Below are positions 37,461-50,960 of a stretch of 64,000 nucleotides of DNA, piece after piece. The notes beneath the pieces were generated by a model. That model was not told the DNA's origin, ran no database searches, and saw only the letters and a program-made list of their open reading frames with translations. This DNA comes from Pardosa pseudoannulata (Eukaryota > Arthropoda > Arachnida > Araneae > Lycosidae): assembly GCA_032207245.1 (NCBI GenBank), contig CM063510.1, positions 50,070,595 to 50,134,594 of the forward strand, given 5' to 3'. Every line of letters begins with the position of its first letter. The stretch's first letter is position 1. The translations under genes were made by a program, and so were the position numbers.

Positions 37461-37675
37461 GGAAAAGCGTCTTCTCAAAGAAAAATTTTAAAAATCAAGA
37501 TTACTTTTATACAGAATCCTATTTTAATTTCCTATCTTTCTTTAGCGTTGACGTTATTTTTGTTGTTTTAATATAATTATAGACTATACAAACCTTAATG
37601 TGTTTTAAAAATTGTAATACCTTATTTTTGGAAAAGTGAACAGTTGTTCATGCTCATGTTTATATTATTTAATGG

Positions 37676-37745
37676 AGGTGGGATTGCCATGATTTCAAAA
37701 TCAGAGTGCATACTTTGCGCATGCTCTCTACCACATTTTGTAAGT
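37676..37745 (-). repeat. Faint tRNA-like segment
   Basis: The reverse complement has TGGTAGAGAGCATGCGC and GCACTCTGATTTTGAAATC (anticodon-loop-like), then a broken B box. Probably the worn head of a SINE; weak evidence. Confidence 0.25.
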
Positions 37746-38281
37746 CAAGTGGTTGTGATCACTGAGTATCTGCAGTGCATAAAATTCCTTTTACAGCTTA
37801 TTTTAATGCTCTTTGTATGAAGTTATCTATTGGATTTGAAATTTCGTCTATTCATATTTCTGTGCGCTGAAGTCTGCAGGTGATTCATTTAAACGGAGTT
37901 AATCCCTTTCTTGATTGTTTATTCTTTCCTTAAATTAAGCTTTAGAGTAAATTGTTTTAACATTTTAGTATAGTGTTCCACTACTTATGAGTTTTGATTA
38001 TCATTTATTAAATGCCTTAATAACTAAACAAAATTGACTTATCGCTGAAGCTAAAAACTGATTTTAACTTCAACTGATTAATTAAAAATATAATAAAAAA
38101 GATTTGCATTTATCTCCTTTAATGAAAAAGTTTAATAATTCATATCCTTTCGGTGTCTTACGTCTCATTTTAGATACCAATAAAATAGCTTGTAGAATTT
38201 TTATGTTTTCTTAGAACGAGTTTGCCTTTTCAGAATAGGAATGAGACAATCTTATAAATAATCTGCAAAATTTCTTTTATT

Positions 38282-38471
38282 TATAAATTTTCCTTTTGAA
38301 TCGAAAATTAATGACTTTTCAAGCACCGCACTTAAATTTACCTTTTTGATAGGTACATTGACTGAAATCATGATAATATAAATTTTCCTTTTGAATCGAA
38401 AATTAATGACTTTTCAAGCACCGCACTTAAATTTACCTTTTTGATAGGTACATTGACTGAAATCATGATAA
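38282..38471 (+). repeat. Perfect 95-bp tandem duplication
   Basis: Copies 38282-38376 and 38377-38471 are identical as far as I can read, starting TATAAATTTTCCTTTTGAAT and ending GAAATCATGATAA. Identity in otherwise drifting DNA implies either a very recent duplication or an assembly/polishing artefact. Confidence 0.9.
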
Positions 38472-39160
38472 ATTACTTTAATTGTTATAAAACTTCATTT
38501 TACATGTAATATTAAATAAATCTTTTTTGGAAAGTTTTCATTTTTTCAATTGCATCCTATGATGTTTAAAACGATAGCTGATCACTAACAAGAATGGCTG
38601 TAATATTCAAAGTAATTTAAACTCCATATTAATATTAATATATGCAGTAGTCCATAGTAACTTAGATTTCATATAGATATCGATAAGTAATCGGCAGAAA
38701 TGTCTCGGACATGAAAAAATGAACCCAAATTAACTATAAATATTAAATCAAAATCGAAAACATTATATAGAGTATAGTCTACTTTCTCCCATCATATGAA
38801 AAAAGGTATTCTAAATTGAGAAAATAGTGAACAATGAGGTGAGTCTCTAAACTTTTCGTGAAAAACAAAAAATAGAATTAAATTTTTAATAATGAAGTTC
38901 AAGCTGTATTTATACATTTTATTTAAAAAAAAAATTTTTGGACAACAGCTTCTGATTTAAATGACCACCGAATACTGCCCAAAAATAGAAAAGTGAAGCA
39001 GCTCGGTCAGTTACTGGTATTTCTCCTGCTTATCACGAGCTAAACTTTACGCTTTGAACAAGCAACGAATATCACGATTCCTATTTACGATGCAGAAAGC
39101 GCAGTTTTCTCATTTGATAGTGAAAATTTTGAAGGGTACACATTGCCTTTTATTCAACTA

Positions 39161-39228
39161 TGACAAGGCTAAAAAGAAAAAAAAAATCTGCATTTAATAG
39201 CAGATATTTCTTATTTTTAACCTTGTCA
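39161..39228. repeat. Hairpin-forming inverted repeat, left arm
   Basis: TGACAAGG at 39161 and CCTTGTCA ending at 39228 bound a nearly continuous stem, with A-rich against T-rich sides and ATCTGC/GCAGAT flanking an 8-base loop. It could be a tiny fold-back MITE. A copy in the other arm keeps the stem despite base changes. Confidence 0.7.
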
Positions 39229-39499
39229 TATCTTTTTATAAATTACCGTAAATACATGGATTTTCAGCATTTTTTTCTCTTTTTATTTAATTTTTCTAAA
39301 TTGACTTTTTCTAAAAAGTAAGAACTATTTTTATAAAGTAAGAAAAGAGAGCTAGTTTAAAAAATTAAAAAATTACTGTGTGTAGACTTACAACACAGTT
39401 TTATTAATATTTTTTTCTTTTCTGGAAACAATAATTTTTAGATATGATTCTCTACCTATTTAAATTTTTAAAAATATCAGAAATATTACACCAGGGGAT

Positions 39500-39735
39500 T
39501 CAATATTTAGAAAACCTAAAATGTTTAAAAATTCCATTCCAAATGGAATAAATACTAAATAAAATTTAAAAAAACATCTAATAAGGTAGTTAGTTTCATC
39601 ATAGGTCTATAATGTATATTCTGTGAAAATTTCAAATAAATGTGTGCAATAGTTTGAATTTACAGTACACGCAAGTTGATAAAACACAATTTTCAGAAAA
39701 ATACATTTACAATTTTTATAGTTTCCTTAAAAGCT
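39500..39735 (-). repeat. Dispersed AT-rich repeat, left-arm copy
   Basis: The reverse complement carries GCTTTTAAGGAAACTATAAA, CTGAAAATTGTGTTTTATCA, ACTTGCGTGTACTGTAAATT and ATTGCACACATTTATTTGAA, as in 32030-32340. Its palindrome partner is 63255-63515. Confidence 0.6.
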
Positions 39736-41100
39736 ATGATATTAAATGCAAAAATTTTATAATTTTACAGCTTTATTTCGAATATTTCGATGGGGTTTGT
39801 TTTGATCCATTCTGAGATGTTAAAGTATTTTAAAAATGAAAAAATAAATAAAAATTGATTTGTTTTAGAATTAATGATGTGTATTCTTAAATAAATTTAT
39901 TTTGTTTTTGACTGACGTGTAATAAGACATTTAAATGGAACTTGCTGTTCATGAATCGATAAACAATAGAATATCTCATTTTTCTATTTGAATACACTCT
40001 CGCAAAACTTATTATATGGTAAAGATAATTAGCTAAAATAAACATTATCTGAAATTTCAAGCAGAAAAAATATTTTTAATTTAATATTCATTAAAAGCTC
40101 TGATGACTCGCTTGTGTGTCTAAGCGCAAGATCTTTCAAAGATTTTCTTTTAAATATGATAAATGATATCCACACCTAATACTTAGGCTGTTGGAGGAAA
40201 AAATCAATTTATTTTCAATTATTCAGTAATTTTTTATGCTCCTACACCTCTCAATACCAGATATTTCTTTTCTTTTTTAAACTATATGCTTAATGTTCCT
40301 GAAGTAGAATCATTTTTCAGGAATAAATAACTCGGATATCGTTTATATTATCTGAAATTCGGTTTTTTCAATACTTGAAAGCACTAGAGATCATTCAAGC
40401 ATAATCAAATGTTCCTGTAAACAGTTTTTGTTTCATTCGATTGATACATTTTTCCATAATTTTTTAAACATATTAAAGGGATTACGTAGTTGAATTAACT
40501 TCCACTAACAAAATTTGATTATGTTAGTACATTCAGTTGGCAGCAGACATTTGAGGAAAAACATTTTATTTCTTTAATAAGACACACCTGTGTTTAACAG
40601 ATAAAATTAATCATAAACATTATAGTGTTTTACAATGAAAGAAAAAAATAAAATCTCGAACTTGTAAAATGTCTTTTTACAAAATTTCAGGTTAATTATG
40701 GTATTTATATTGCACAAATAGTTATCTAATACATTTTACATAAAATACATTAATATTTTTACTTCACAGTACTTTAAAAATTGCTTTAACAATACGGACT
40801 TTAATCAAAAAGTAATATTTAGGAGGAATATCTATGTAATTTCTATTTTAAAATACAAATTTAAGGCTTTTACTAAAGTACGTACTAATTATATTAGAAA
40901 CGTAGTACATATTTATTTATATATTTCCTCATTCGTATAATAAATTCTTTTCTTAGGTATGATATATCTGCTCTTCTCAACTATTTCCAATTCTTGTACC
41001 AGAGCAGATTTTATAGTATATACATATTGAATAGTTTCACTCACATCTACAGTATATGTTTATACACAAAGGTACTCATTAGATTGTTACATACCTATAT

Positions 41101-41555
41101 ACGATGCTGTAAAATGTACTACGAATGGTATCTGGCATATCCCATCCCCCCTCATATCTACATATATACACGAAGGATAATCTAAAAGTAAGTTTACAGG
41201 GCTGAAATTCCTGGCATTTCGACTGTTATAAAGAAACTTAATGTTTGGTAATTCTAATGCATGCTGTTGGCAACTGTGACAAGTTGTAACTACCCCAGAG
41301 GTAGTTGTCAAGAGCTAGTTGTCAATCTTTGTGTTTACCTTACTTCTTATGAAAATTGGTCTCACAAGTAAATCTGCTGAGTTATTCCATTTCTAGATTT
41401 CTGTGGGCTAAACATGTAAGCACGGTTGAAATATTATGCAGCAAGTAATGGTTTTCGGGAAGAATTTAATGTCTCGCTAATATGTCGCAGAATAGATTAA
41501 AAAACTTGCCGCCGGTAAAGGAATGGTCATTTACGAGGATTGTAGAGGACTATAT
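41101..41555 (+). other. Left-arm-only segment of ~455 bp
   Basis: Aligning the arms, GTTACATAC at 41087 and CCTCGTCCCATACGACTTTA at 41559 are adjacent in the right arm (about 61680-61715). About 455 bp is therefore either inserted here or deleted there. The short motif CTATAT lies at both edges (41095-41100 and 41550-41555), as a target duplication or deletion microhomology would. An open frame starting near 41523 runs out into shared arm sequence and is not conserved. Not recognised. Confidence 0.6.
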
Positions 41556-43482
41556 CCTACCTCGTCCCATACGACTTTATCCCTTTCCTTATATGGAGGA
41601 GCACGTAAAAGGCTGACGATTTGCTTCAGACGAGGAGAAGAAACAGTTCGCGACAACGTGGCTGAACACGCTATTATGCCATGTGTGGGAAAGATTAATA
41701 AAAGATTTAAAATGCAAGTGCACATTACAGCAGATGGAAGCTATCAACCAGGTATGTTGAGAAGTTCAAGTATAAATAGCCAGAAGAAGATATAAATGAG
41801 AGAACTTACCATGAAACTGAAACTTAAAAATTATTACAAATATATTTGTTCTAGTTTGTTAATTTGACCAGTCTAGGTAACATTAGTTCTTGATTAGGTA
41901 CTACAAAGTTGCAGATATGTACATGAAGCTGATATCATGGAGTCAGGGAAGATGGTGTCGAGAAACCACTAAAATGCGCTTCTGCTTACACTAATTCCTT
42001 TTTTATCCTTCCTTTTTCGTGATCTAAAGCTAATTTCGCTGATGAAACAAACACTGGGGTGATCTCTCTCCCTTCCTCCCTCCCTCAGGGTAATAAACTG
42101 GTCAACTAGACCTATTCAACTAGGGATGGAATAAGATAGGACGATGAAAACCTTTTACCTCTCCGTCGGTAGCCCACTAGTTCAAGCGAGAGTATTTACT
42201 GATATAAATCCTTGTTATAGACCCAAGGAGAGTATTTTTATCAGGCTGGATTATTCAAACTTATCCAAGGAGCAACAAGTGTTTAAAGTTATACAGAGAC
42301 AAGGTCGGAAAATAACCTTATTTATTCACAATCATTTGGCTGTATTTGTTAAAAAAAAAATAAGGCATGCACGTTTCACTGCATGCTTTGAAACCTTACT
42401 TTTTGATCACTCCTCTTACCCAAATATTTTATAATTTTATAATTATAAATATTTTTATTTACAAACTATTTTATAACTGCCCATTTCATGCCAAAATGTG
42501 CATACGCTTTTGTCTGGATGCTATAAAATAATACTCTTCGACTCATCTACTCTTCGACTCAGCATTACCAGAGTAAGTGCACTGTTCAGCAGTTCCTTCC
42601 AGCAGCAATCTCCTTCTACTACAAATAATGTCTGTCCACACTAGTTTTCTACATGTGTACAAAAATATTTGTAGAGTGTTTCAATTTGCCACAACTACAG
42701 ATTTATCTTTTTTATGTTCAAATATCTACACTCTTTAAATATGAATCAAGTTCATCTAATTCCTAACTAAATACAACTAAATATACCTCAATTAAAAATA
42801 ATTATAATATTTCTTATAACCTTTGGACTATATAAAAATTATCCAAATCTAAACTACATAGGAAAATTTGCAGCTTGGAAGAACTATTGTCAATATCAAC
42901 AGCACCGAAAAACAAAACACTCCTATTATAGGATTATTCTACGTATGTCACAGTATCCTTGAGTGAAAAAAGTCTGAGGCAGCTAGAATTCTTCTGGAAT
43001 ATTTAAACGATAACATTCCGTAATGAGACTTTTATAAAGGCTGTGAAAAAACAAATGAAATAAGTTATTGGGTTTCCATCAAAATATAATTAACATTCAT
43101 ATGCAGTAAAGTGTAAAAATGTCGTTTAGGATGGCAGGAATTTTTTCATACATATTGATACAACAGTTTTCTGTTCACAGATTAAAGTGCATAACATTTT
43201 ATGTTTTTTGGATTCTTAAGTAATATACATTTCTGATTATTTTAGACCGTAATTAAAATGGAGATATATCAAATGGTGACAAAAAAAATAGTCGCCAAAC
43301 AATTTAGATTAAAAGAGAAGTATTCTATTTCTACACAACCTTGACTTTCAAACATTTTGACATGCCTAAATCCTTAACATGGTTAACCTGAATTAGCCAT
43401 TAAAGAAAACATATCAAATATATACTCAAATATAAAGGAGTTTATACATGTAGATGTTACACCGAGTATCAAATATTGGGGG

Positions 43483-43650
43483 CCGAATGATTAGGGCACT
43501 GATCTTCGGTACAGGAGTTCATGGGTTCAAACTCCACTGTGACATGGATGTTCGTAGCCCTTCGAAATCGGCTTTAAGCAGTAGGTCCCAATCTCATTAG
43601 CTCTCGTGTTGCAAAAATGTAGACCGTAGCTTTCGACACCAAAACGAAAT
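43483..43650 (+). mobile_element. SINE-A, left-arm copy shared with the right arm
   Basis: Same head (GGCCGAATGATTAGGGCAC), B-box-like GGTTCAAACTCC, body and CAAAA tail as the other copies. Its reverse-complement partner sits at the equivalent place in the right arm (59537-59705), so it was there before the inverted duplication. It is more decayed than the two young copies. Confidence 0.8.
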
Positions 43651-46279
43651 ATTGGTAATACAGAGCGAAATTGGCGCCAAAATAACATATTGACTACAAA
43701 TCAATAAAGGATATTATAAGTTGGCTTCAAAACTATTGATAAAATTAGATGTTCTTTTGTCCTCAATATCTCAACAACGGCTGCTCAAAGTCGAATATAA
43801 TAAATTCTACGAGGTTATTAACGACACAATGCAATCGTGTACCAAATTTGGTACCGATTGGTGCAGGTATATAGGTTTGAGTGATCATAATATGTGAAAC
43901 ACCCGTTAAAAATCAATTAAGCAAAGCACATTTCAATTAACAAATTGAAATTTCGATTAAAAGAGCCTAAAAAAGTTTTGTGTGGTGTCATAAAGCATCC
44001 TTGTAACAAAAAGAGAGAGAGAGAGCTATATCATCGTTTCCGTAACATTCTGTTTATAGATCGACATACGATCCCTTCTCTTTTTATATAGATATACTGT
44101 ACACATTTAATTGTAAGTACTATATATGCATATATAAACCTAATCATACTTAAAGCACATAAGTATTCATTGTATCACTCAGTTAAAAAATCACTCGAAA
44201 ATCTAAAACTCTTTTGATAAATTTATTGTCTTAGTTGTTTTAGATACCAACAGTTCGTAGTGCACTTATAAAAACTGAACTAAGCAGAATGGTATTGGAT
44301 TTATCGAATTTCGATCAAAAGAAAATCAGCATCAATAATCCATAAGTAGTAGAAAAAGTATTTAGAAATAGAATTTTTTGGATGGGTTATTCAAAAAATA
44401 GCTTCACCTAAGTCACAATGTTTAACTCTTGTTTTCGTATCAATAATAATTAATTTTCCTCTAAAAAAGGTTGAGTAATTATTTATTAATTTTCTGAATT
44501 TTTTTTTTTTTTTTTTGCATTTTACTAAACGCGTTAAATTTGCCAAAAGTCTCTTTTTACTTAGTAAAGAAGGTAATTAATTATTTAAAGGACAGATCAA
44601 TTTATTTTGATCTCTGGAAACGAAAGAATTATAATCAGTTTAGTAGGCAAAATAGTAGCAAATTAGTAAGCAATTTTTTTTAGGAATTTTAATGTTCGTC
44701 AGTATATATAAAGAAATAGTGCTTTTAATATACATCAGTATATTTTCTCTTTATATATAATGACATTTTATCAACAACTAATATAACCAACTAATATAAC
44801 TAACTTAATATAACCAACTTTTATTTTAAAATAAATGCCGATTATTATTCCTTTAAAATTACATTCTTGGTGAAAATTCTTTATTTCTCCTCTGACTTTG
44901 ATAACCTTTGTTGACTTCGCGAACATCGAAAGGATTTGCTTCTTGACTGAACTCTGCGTACATAACTTCTTAATGTAACTTCGTTTCAATCCAAGCGCTC
45001 CCCACGTGGTCAGTCTTAACACTTTTACTCTTTTAATCTTATTCATCATCTCATTACCATACAAACAGATGTTAAAATTTTGGCTACAGAGAGCTAAAGA
45101 CTGATTGTTTCAATAAACTCTGTATTTTTAATTTTGCTCTTTTCTTTTATAGATTAACGACTGCATCGTTGTGAGCATGGATACCAATTTAACTTTTTAG
45201 TCTATCTCTTTCACATACTCTCTCCCACACGAGAAAGACCTTTATCACCAGATCGTTGGTCTCACTGGTTCCCACTTCATTATAGGGAAGGGGCAAACTG
45301 AGAAAAAGGCTAGCATGAAAAATCTAAGTAAAAATCTGTGTCCAAGAGGGCTTATCTCTTTTTTTGTTCAGAATTTCTTAAATTGGCTATTAGGGCACTA
45401 TAAAATTTTAATTGGTTTGACCCCATTCGAGAAGCATAAACTGCAGCCCATTGGTCGGTTTAGAATAAAGGTTAAAAGGGAAAACATATAGTTTCGCCCT
45501 AGTTTCATATTTGAAAACCCCTGAGAATTTTCTCAGACTGTAATGAGGGCTTTCGGCCCTAAATTTACTTCGTTACGATTGAACTATCAAATAACGGGAA
45601 AACATATTACAACGTATTACTTAAGGGACCATATTTGGGATTTTATACGAAATTTCTACATTCGATTGCTGATTTAGTTTACTTTTCCCTTGCATATGTA
45701 TAATATGTATGTAAGATTTGTGTCTTCATTGGAGGGATTTTTGATGAGTTTAAACAGATATAAATGAGACAGAAAATTAACATTTATTTAAAAGAAAGAA
45801 AATAAGTATGTATGATGGAACATATTTTATTTACATATTTTTATGTAGAAAACTGCATGATAAATGACTTAAGTCCCGTTCACAAGCGCCAAAAAGCAGG
45901 GTAAATACATAATTCATACTCCCCTTTATAGACTTGAAATCAATTAAATAAGAGAGAAGTATAGAAAAATTCTACCTTTCTACCAAGGTAATTGCAGAGT
46001 TTAACTTCCTTTCCCATGATTCTTTGCGTTTGTAGAGGCTAGATTTCAAAATAAGACTCAGGTGCTGCAAAAAGTACAGTAATAAAAAAATGGAATATTT
46101 TCACAAATGTAATTGCAACTGATACTCTCGGGCTTAACGGGCCAAATTAATTCATTCACTATCCATTTAAAAGAAACTTGGATGTCGCATTTTGTATCAA
46201 GTAATGAGAACACAATACACGAAAAATCCCTTTTACCAGGTAAAATGAAGATAACTGTACTCGCACATGTAAACGGAGC

Positions 46280-46892
46280 TTAACACTTGGTATGCGGGTA
46301 TACTTCACCGCCAACTTACGCGTGCAGCGGCGTTTTTTCGTGAAAAGTGCGCAAGTTTAATTATTCAGAAAAATCGCAGTAAATCGAAAAGTACTTTGTT
46401 TTTATGAACGATTTTTTTTATTTTACATTTAATATATACTGTATGATTATTTAACCAAAAACTATTTTTACGAAATTATAAAAATAAACAATTTTTAAAA
46501 CTAAAATCCGATAATCTATCAGTGCATATTTCTTCATCATTATCTTTGTCACAATGGCTCATTTTATCAATTTTGTATTCAATAACTAGGAATTCGATTG
46601 ATGACGAAATAATGCAACAAAAGTCCAAGTAACTCGTCAATCATAACTTATGGAAAGAAAAAATACAACGCGTTGCATAGCAACGCAAATAACACGCATA
46701 TAATGTCACACATACATATAATTATACATATATATCATACATACATAATCACACATACATATATTTAATAGATTTGTGGTAGTTAGCGGGTGATCGCCAC
46801 CAATGTACTAAATAAGCATTTTTAAGTCACCCGCGCTCCAGTGAGAGACTGGTAAAAGCGTAAAAAAACGTTGACCGCACGCGAAGTGTTAA
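46280..46892 (-). mobile_element. TTAA-flanked non-autonomous DNA element (piggyBac-like), left arm
   Basis: Bounded by TTAA at 46280-46283 and 46889-46892. The inner ends are inverted: CACTTGGTATGCGG at the left and, in reverse complement, CACTTCGCGTGCGG at the right. TTAA target use with short inverted ends beginning CACTT fits piggyBac-like transposons. At 613 bp it is far too short for a transposase gene. It carries a small conserved open frame on the minus strand starting MSHCDKDNDEEI, which could be the remnant N-terminus of a transposase (inference). The reverse-complement partner is at 56178-56834, so the insertion predates the inverted duplication. Confidence 0.6.
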
Positions 46893-47391
46893 GCGTGAAG
46901 TATTTTTCGTTGTTTAACAATTTTTCTTAATCTTCCAATTTTTGGTGTAAATTTTAACATGATTTACTTTGTGAACGTGCAACATAGAGCTGTTCATGCG
47001 AAAAAGCTATAAGAGTTTAATTTTGTTTTCATTTACTGATTCCTTAACAAATTAAGATTAAACCCCATTTACACCTCAATATTTAAACAAGTCGAAATTT
47101 CTGACCTCTAATATAAAACAGTTAATCAATAATATAAATAAAAACATAAAATCAATTTTTAATATTGGAGTTGAATATTTGAAATTATTTATTCCATTCA
47201 CCAATTCATTAGCAACTCTTCCTTAAATACCACTTCACCACCAATATTCACAAAAATCGATGTTCTTAAGCTTTAAATTCTTCACCAAGGAATTAATCAA
47301 TATTAGAAATGGAACATATAATCAATTTTATTATTGGCTTTCTTATTGGACATTATTGGATTAATACATTTTTGAAAGTAGGATATATAGG

Positions 47392-47632
<241 letters not shown>

Positions 47633-48464
47633 GCGAAATTAATCCGCCTATTACAATTGACATTTTAGCACCAGTTATTTTAATTGTCAGGACTTACTGG
47701 GCAATGAGTGAGCCTCATTATATTATTCAGTCGTGGCTCCATTGAATTAACAACGAAGTCCGTGATAGAACTTTATTGAACACGGGGTAAAAGACATCTT
47801 TCTCCGATAAAAACTGAGAGCAATTCATGACACATGAAAACATTTTTTATAACAAAGTCGTCCCCTATAGTGATAGATAACTTGGAGATATTCCCAAGAG
47901 ATACCAGCTTAGTCAGCAATATTAACCGTCAAAAAGAAATTTCGATCATTTGAAAAGTAAACCATTTTATTGAGACAGTGTGAAAATGTGATGAGTGGAC
48001 AGAAAAATAGCATTTATTTCAGAGTTAGCATTGTGAAATTGGTTTGAAAGAATTTAAGTATCAAACACTCTTTTAAATTCTGGCTGAGAAAGTAGATATG
48101 AAATAGTGAGAAGAGGAAAAAATGAGAAAACTAAGAGATATTTTAAGTGTAATAATTTTGATATATTATAGATTCCCCCCACCACCACGAAAAAGAGAAA
48201 ATCGTCTAGCTGAAGAGTGACATTCTCACAAAATGAAACACCATAGCATTCAAAGTATAATTATCAAATTATTTCAAAAACGTAGTATGAAATTTAGTGG
48301 AGAAGAGTCACAAGCTTCCTTTCCACCGCGTGAGAACTGGACACCAGGGTTACAGAATCAAAAGGTTTGTCCTTAACCCATCATAAGTAATTCTAAAAAA
48401 ATTAAATTTTCATTTTATTCTATTCCTATGGCTCTTCTGCACCATCGCGAAAATTATAAATGTA

Positions 48465-48564
48465 NNNNNNNNNNNNNNNNNNNNNNNNNNNNNNNNNNNN
48501 NNNNNNNNNNNNNNNNNNNNNNNNNNNNNNNNNNNNNNNNNNNNNNNNNNNNNNNNNNNNNNNN
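48465..48564. other. Assembly gap (100 N) at the inner edge of the left arm
   Basis: A run of exactly 100 N, the usual convention for a gap of unknown length. It falls where the left arm ends, so the true arm boundary on this side and the true spacer length cannot be read. Confidence 1.
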
Positions 48565-50250
48565 AGTTTTTTTTACTATTTAGCAAAACATAGATTTAGC
48601 ACACTTATAAGCGCCATCAAAAAAGAAATCTTGTGAAAATTTCCAAAAGTTATTTACAAAATATGAAGCCGAAAATAAACTTACATCAACTTATCAACTC
48701 TACCCATCTTATTAGTAACACTGAAAAATAATGTTTTCATTATTTAAAAGATAAGGTAGCAATTGCAGGAGATGTTATTTATAAAATTCAAAATATTTTA
48801 TTTATACATTATTTTTACGTTATTACAAATCTCAAACAAAAATAATTTTTATTTTATTATGAAGTTCTATAGACTTATAATATCACTTTCGTGCTTTAGG
48901 CAAGGTGTCTGCCATAAGCCCGCGAGCAAAAAAAGTTTAGAAAGTACTGATTTAGAGGATGTTAAACATTCGTCTAACATCATTGTCTAATAATGTCAGA
49001 CGGGATGATGATGTCCGTCATTAGACGGACTAAACGATAATATATGTTTAGTCAATCCATCATATATATTTAACCATTAAAAGAGAATGGATGATCATTC
49101 AAAGATATTTTCTGTAAAGGAGAGAAATAACAATAATAAAAAGTAAAGTAATGATGCTAAATTAGAAACTTTAGTCCATTAAAGATAACTTTTATCTTTA
49201 AGAAATATATTAGAATGATTTACGGTATAACATATTCTAAAAGTATTTCCAAATGCAAATCAGATGCTTTTAAACAAACTGGAAAGTTGACATTTAGCTT
49301 AACCCTGAAGGATTGGTGCATTAGACTAAACATTAAATCAAAGCACCATAAAGTGAGTTTAGGTAGATCATAAAGTAAATTTCTTTGGATATGCATTTTG
49401 AATATTTAGCATAAGAATCCTTCATAAAGGAGTAAAGACTATAAAAAGCATAAATTATAAAAATTTTATCTCGATAGTTACAATTATAAATATTCCAAGA
49501 TAAATTATGAATATTGATTAAGAGAAAATCTTCATTATGGCAACTCATTTTCGATCATTTAAATTTTATCCTAAAATTAAAAGTTCTTTCAGAAGGAATT
49601 TTTTATTAGATGTATAATAACATTACAGCTTTAGAAAAATTAGGTAGTTTTGTTATTTCACGCTGAATTTTGTTAATAACGTAGAAAATACGCTCTAATA
49701 AAGAAAATTGAAAATTAAGTTCTCTGACCCACAAGCATAAAAATATAAGTAATGCAATTTTTAATTCGGCAGTTGTAGTTATAAATATTTTGAAATCAAC
49801 TATTAATATTGGTTAAAAAACATAGTAACTTTCAAGGCTCAATAAAATCATTATATATATGTTGATAAGTTCGTAAACAGGCAAATTAAGAAAGTTCTAA
49901 AATTAATCTAATTCAAATAATTAAGAAAATCGAATTAGCCTCACTTTAATCAGTTTATTTACCTAACACTTAAAAACAAATAAAATTAATTCTAGTACAA
50001 AATAATGACCATAAATATATGGATGAATGACATTAATCCAATTATCAATAGTATATGCTTCAGTTTCTTCATCCTTGTCAGACTATACCTAATTTTAAAG
50101 TAACTTTCTCAATTTCAATTTATAAGTACGTAAAGATCATCGTATCTGCTATCATAACTTGTATCTAACTAATAATATTCTACTTACTAAAATAAACTAA
50201 TGGAACATATATTCATACAAAAATCTTGGAGGTGTTTAAAGCCAGTTATT
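48565..50250. other. Palindrome spacer, first part, no gene recognised
   Basis: AT-rich. The only recognisable item is the possible hAT end at 48896-48955. Sequence directly after the N gap does not visibly match the sequence before 54810, so the arm ends within or at the gap. Confidence 0.6.
48896..48955 (-). mobile_element. Possible hAT-type terminal fragment
   Basis: GGCAAGGTGTCTGCCATAAG, CCCGCGAGCAAAAAAAG and TTTAGAAAGTACTGATTTAG resemble, in order, the end region of many non-autonomous hAT elements (a CCCGCG core followed by a TTTGGGAACCACTG-like terminus). No second end was found nearby. Confidence 0.3.
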
Positions 50251-50960
50251 CTAAACTAAACTCCCCGGCAATACAGCCCAACTTGGAGGGCATTGCCTAC
50301 GGTGCCAATTTCGATTTTCGAGACCAAGGATCTAGGGTGCAAAGCATAAGTCATAGTTAGGTAGTCAACCGTAAGCTGAACTAACGTCCCACCCAGAGTC
50401 CATGTCGAGCCCCCCCAAAAAATGATCGTACTGTTATTCGAAGAGCTTGATCTTTGAGGTTCGGTCAGATTGGGTAAACGTTCCTTCATTCAGATTGTAG
50501 AAGCACTACTCAATCTTCCTCTCATTTGATAGTTTGAACACATATTGCGTGTTGCCCTACAAGATCGGACGACTCTAGTGACTTTCTACAATCGCCTAAC
50601 TATAGATGCGATCGGAAAGTCCTGCTTCCTGCCAACGTTGCTTGGATTGGTTTAGGCTTCTTACTCGGACAGCGGTGATAGTCAGACGAACTATCCTCTC
50701 AGTAGTCACTGTCTATGGGGGTTACTGTCCTGAGACCCATATCGGTTTGCCATTGCCTGTGAGCTCTTGAAAGACGTATACAGGGGTTATTTTACTTAGG
50801 CGGCACCCCCAGTGTTTAAAGCATGCTTGGTACCCAGTTTCCTACCCACTGACGGGATGAAAGGCTGAGTCAACCTTGCCCAGTCCCAGGATCGAACCTC
50901 GGACTTATGTATTGGGAGCGAGAAGCGCTACCTCAATGCCACTGAGCTTGACTAAAGGCA
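50250..50960 (-). repeat. Long tRNA-headed SINE-like repeat (family D)
   Basis: This block is clearly richer in G+C than its surroundings. Read on the minus strand, it begins near 50955 with a tRNA-like head: an A-box-like AGCTCAGTGGCATTGAGG, an anticodon-like loop region, and a B box GAGGTTCGATCCTGGG (about 50885-50900). A body follows containing CAGCCTTTCATCCCGTCAG, TGGGTACC and CACTGGGG, in the same order as the body of several invertebrate tRNA-derived SINEs (cephalopod SINEs come to mind). It is unusually long, about 700 bp, so the distal part may be another repeat. An open frame at 50489-50256 (minus) is not recognisable as protein. No target-site duplication was identified. Confidence 0.6.

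Larger units (their letters stand above)
35850..38280. other. No gene recognised
   Basis: Apart from the possible TTAA-type end at 37079 and the SINE remnants, AT-rich with no coding evidence. Confidence 0.6.

Noticed and set aside
42144..42434. 96-codon frame in the left arm
   Set aside because: Not maintained in the right-arm counterpart (about 60840-61105); no motif.
44771..45064. 97-codon minus-strand frame rich in K/R with KRVKVLRLTTWGALGLKRS
   Set aside because: Its partner in the right arm (about 58140-58400) is broken by stops and frameshifts, and no family is recognisable.
46280..46892. Second inverted arms inside the left arm as a nested palindrome
   Set aside because: Explained by the terminal repeats of the TTAA-flanked element.
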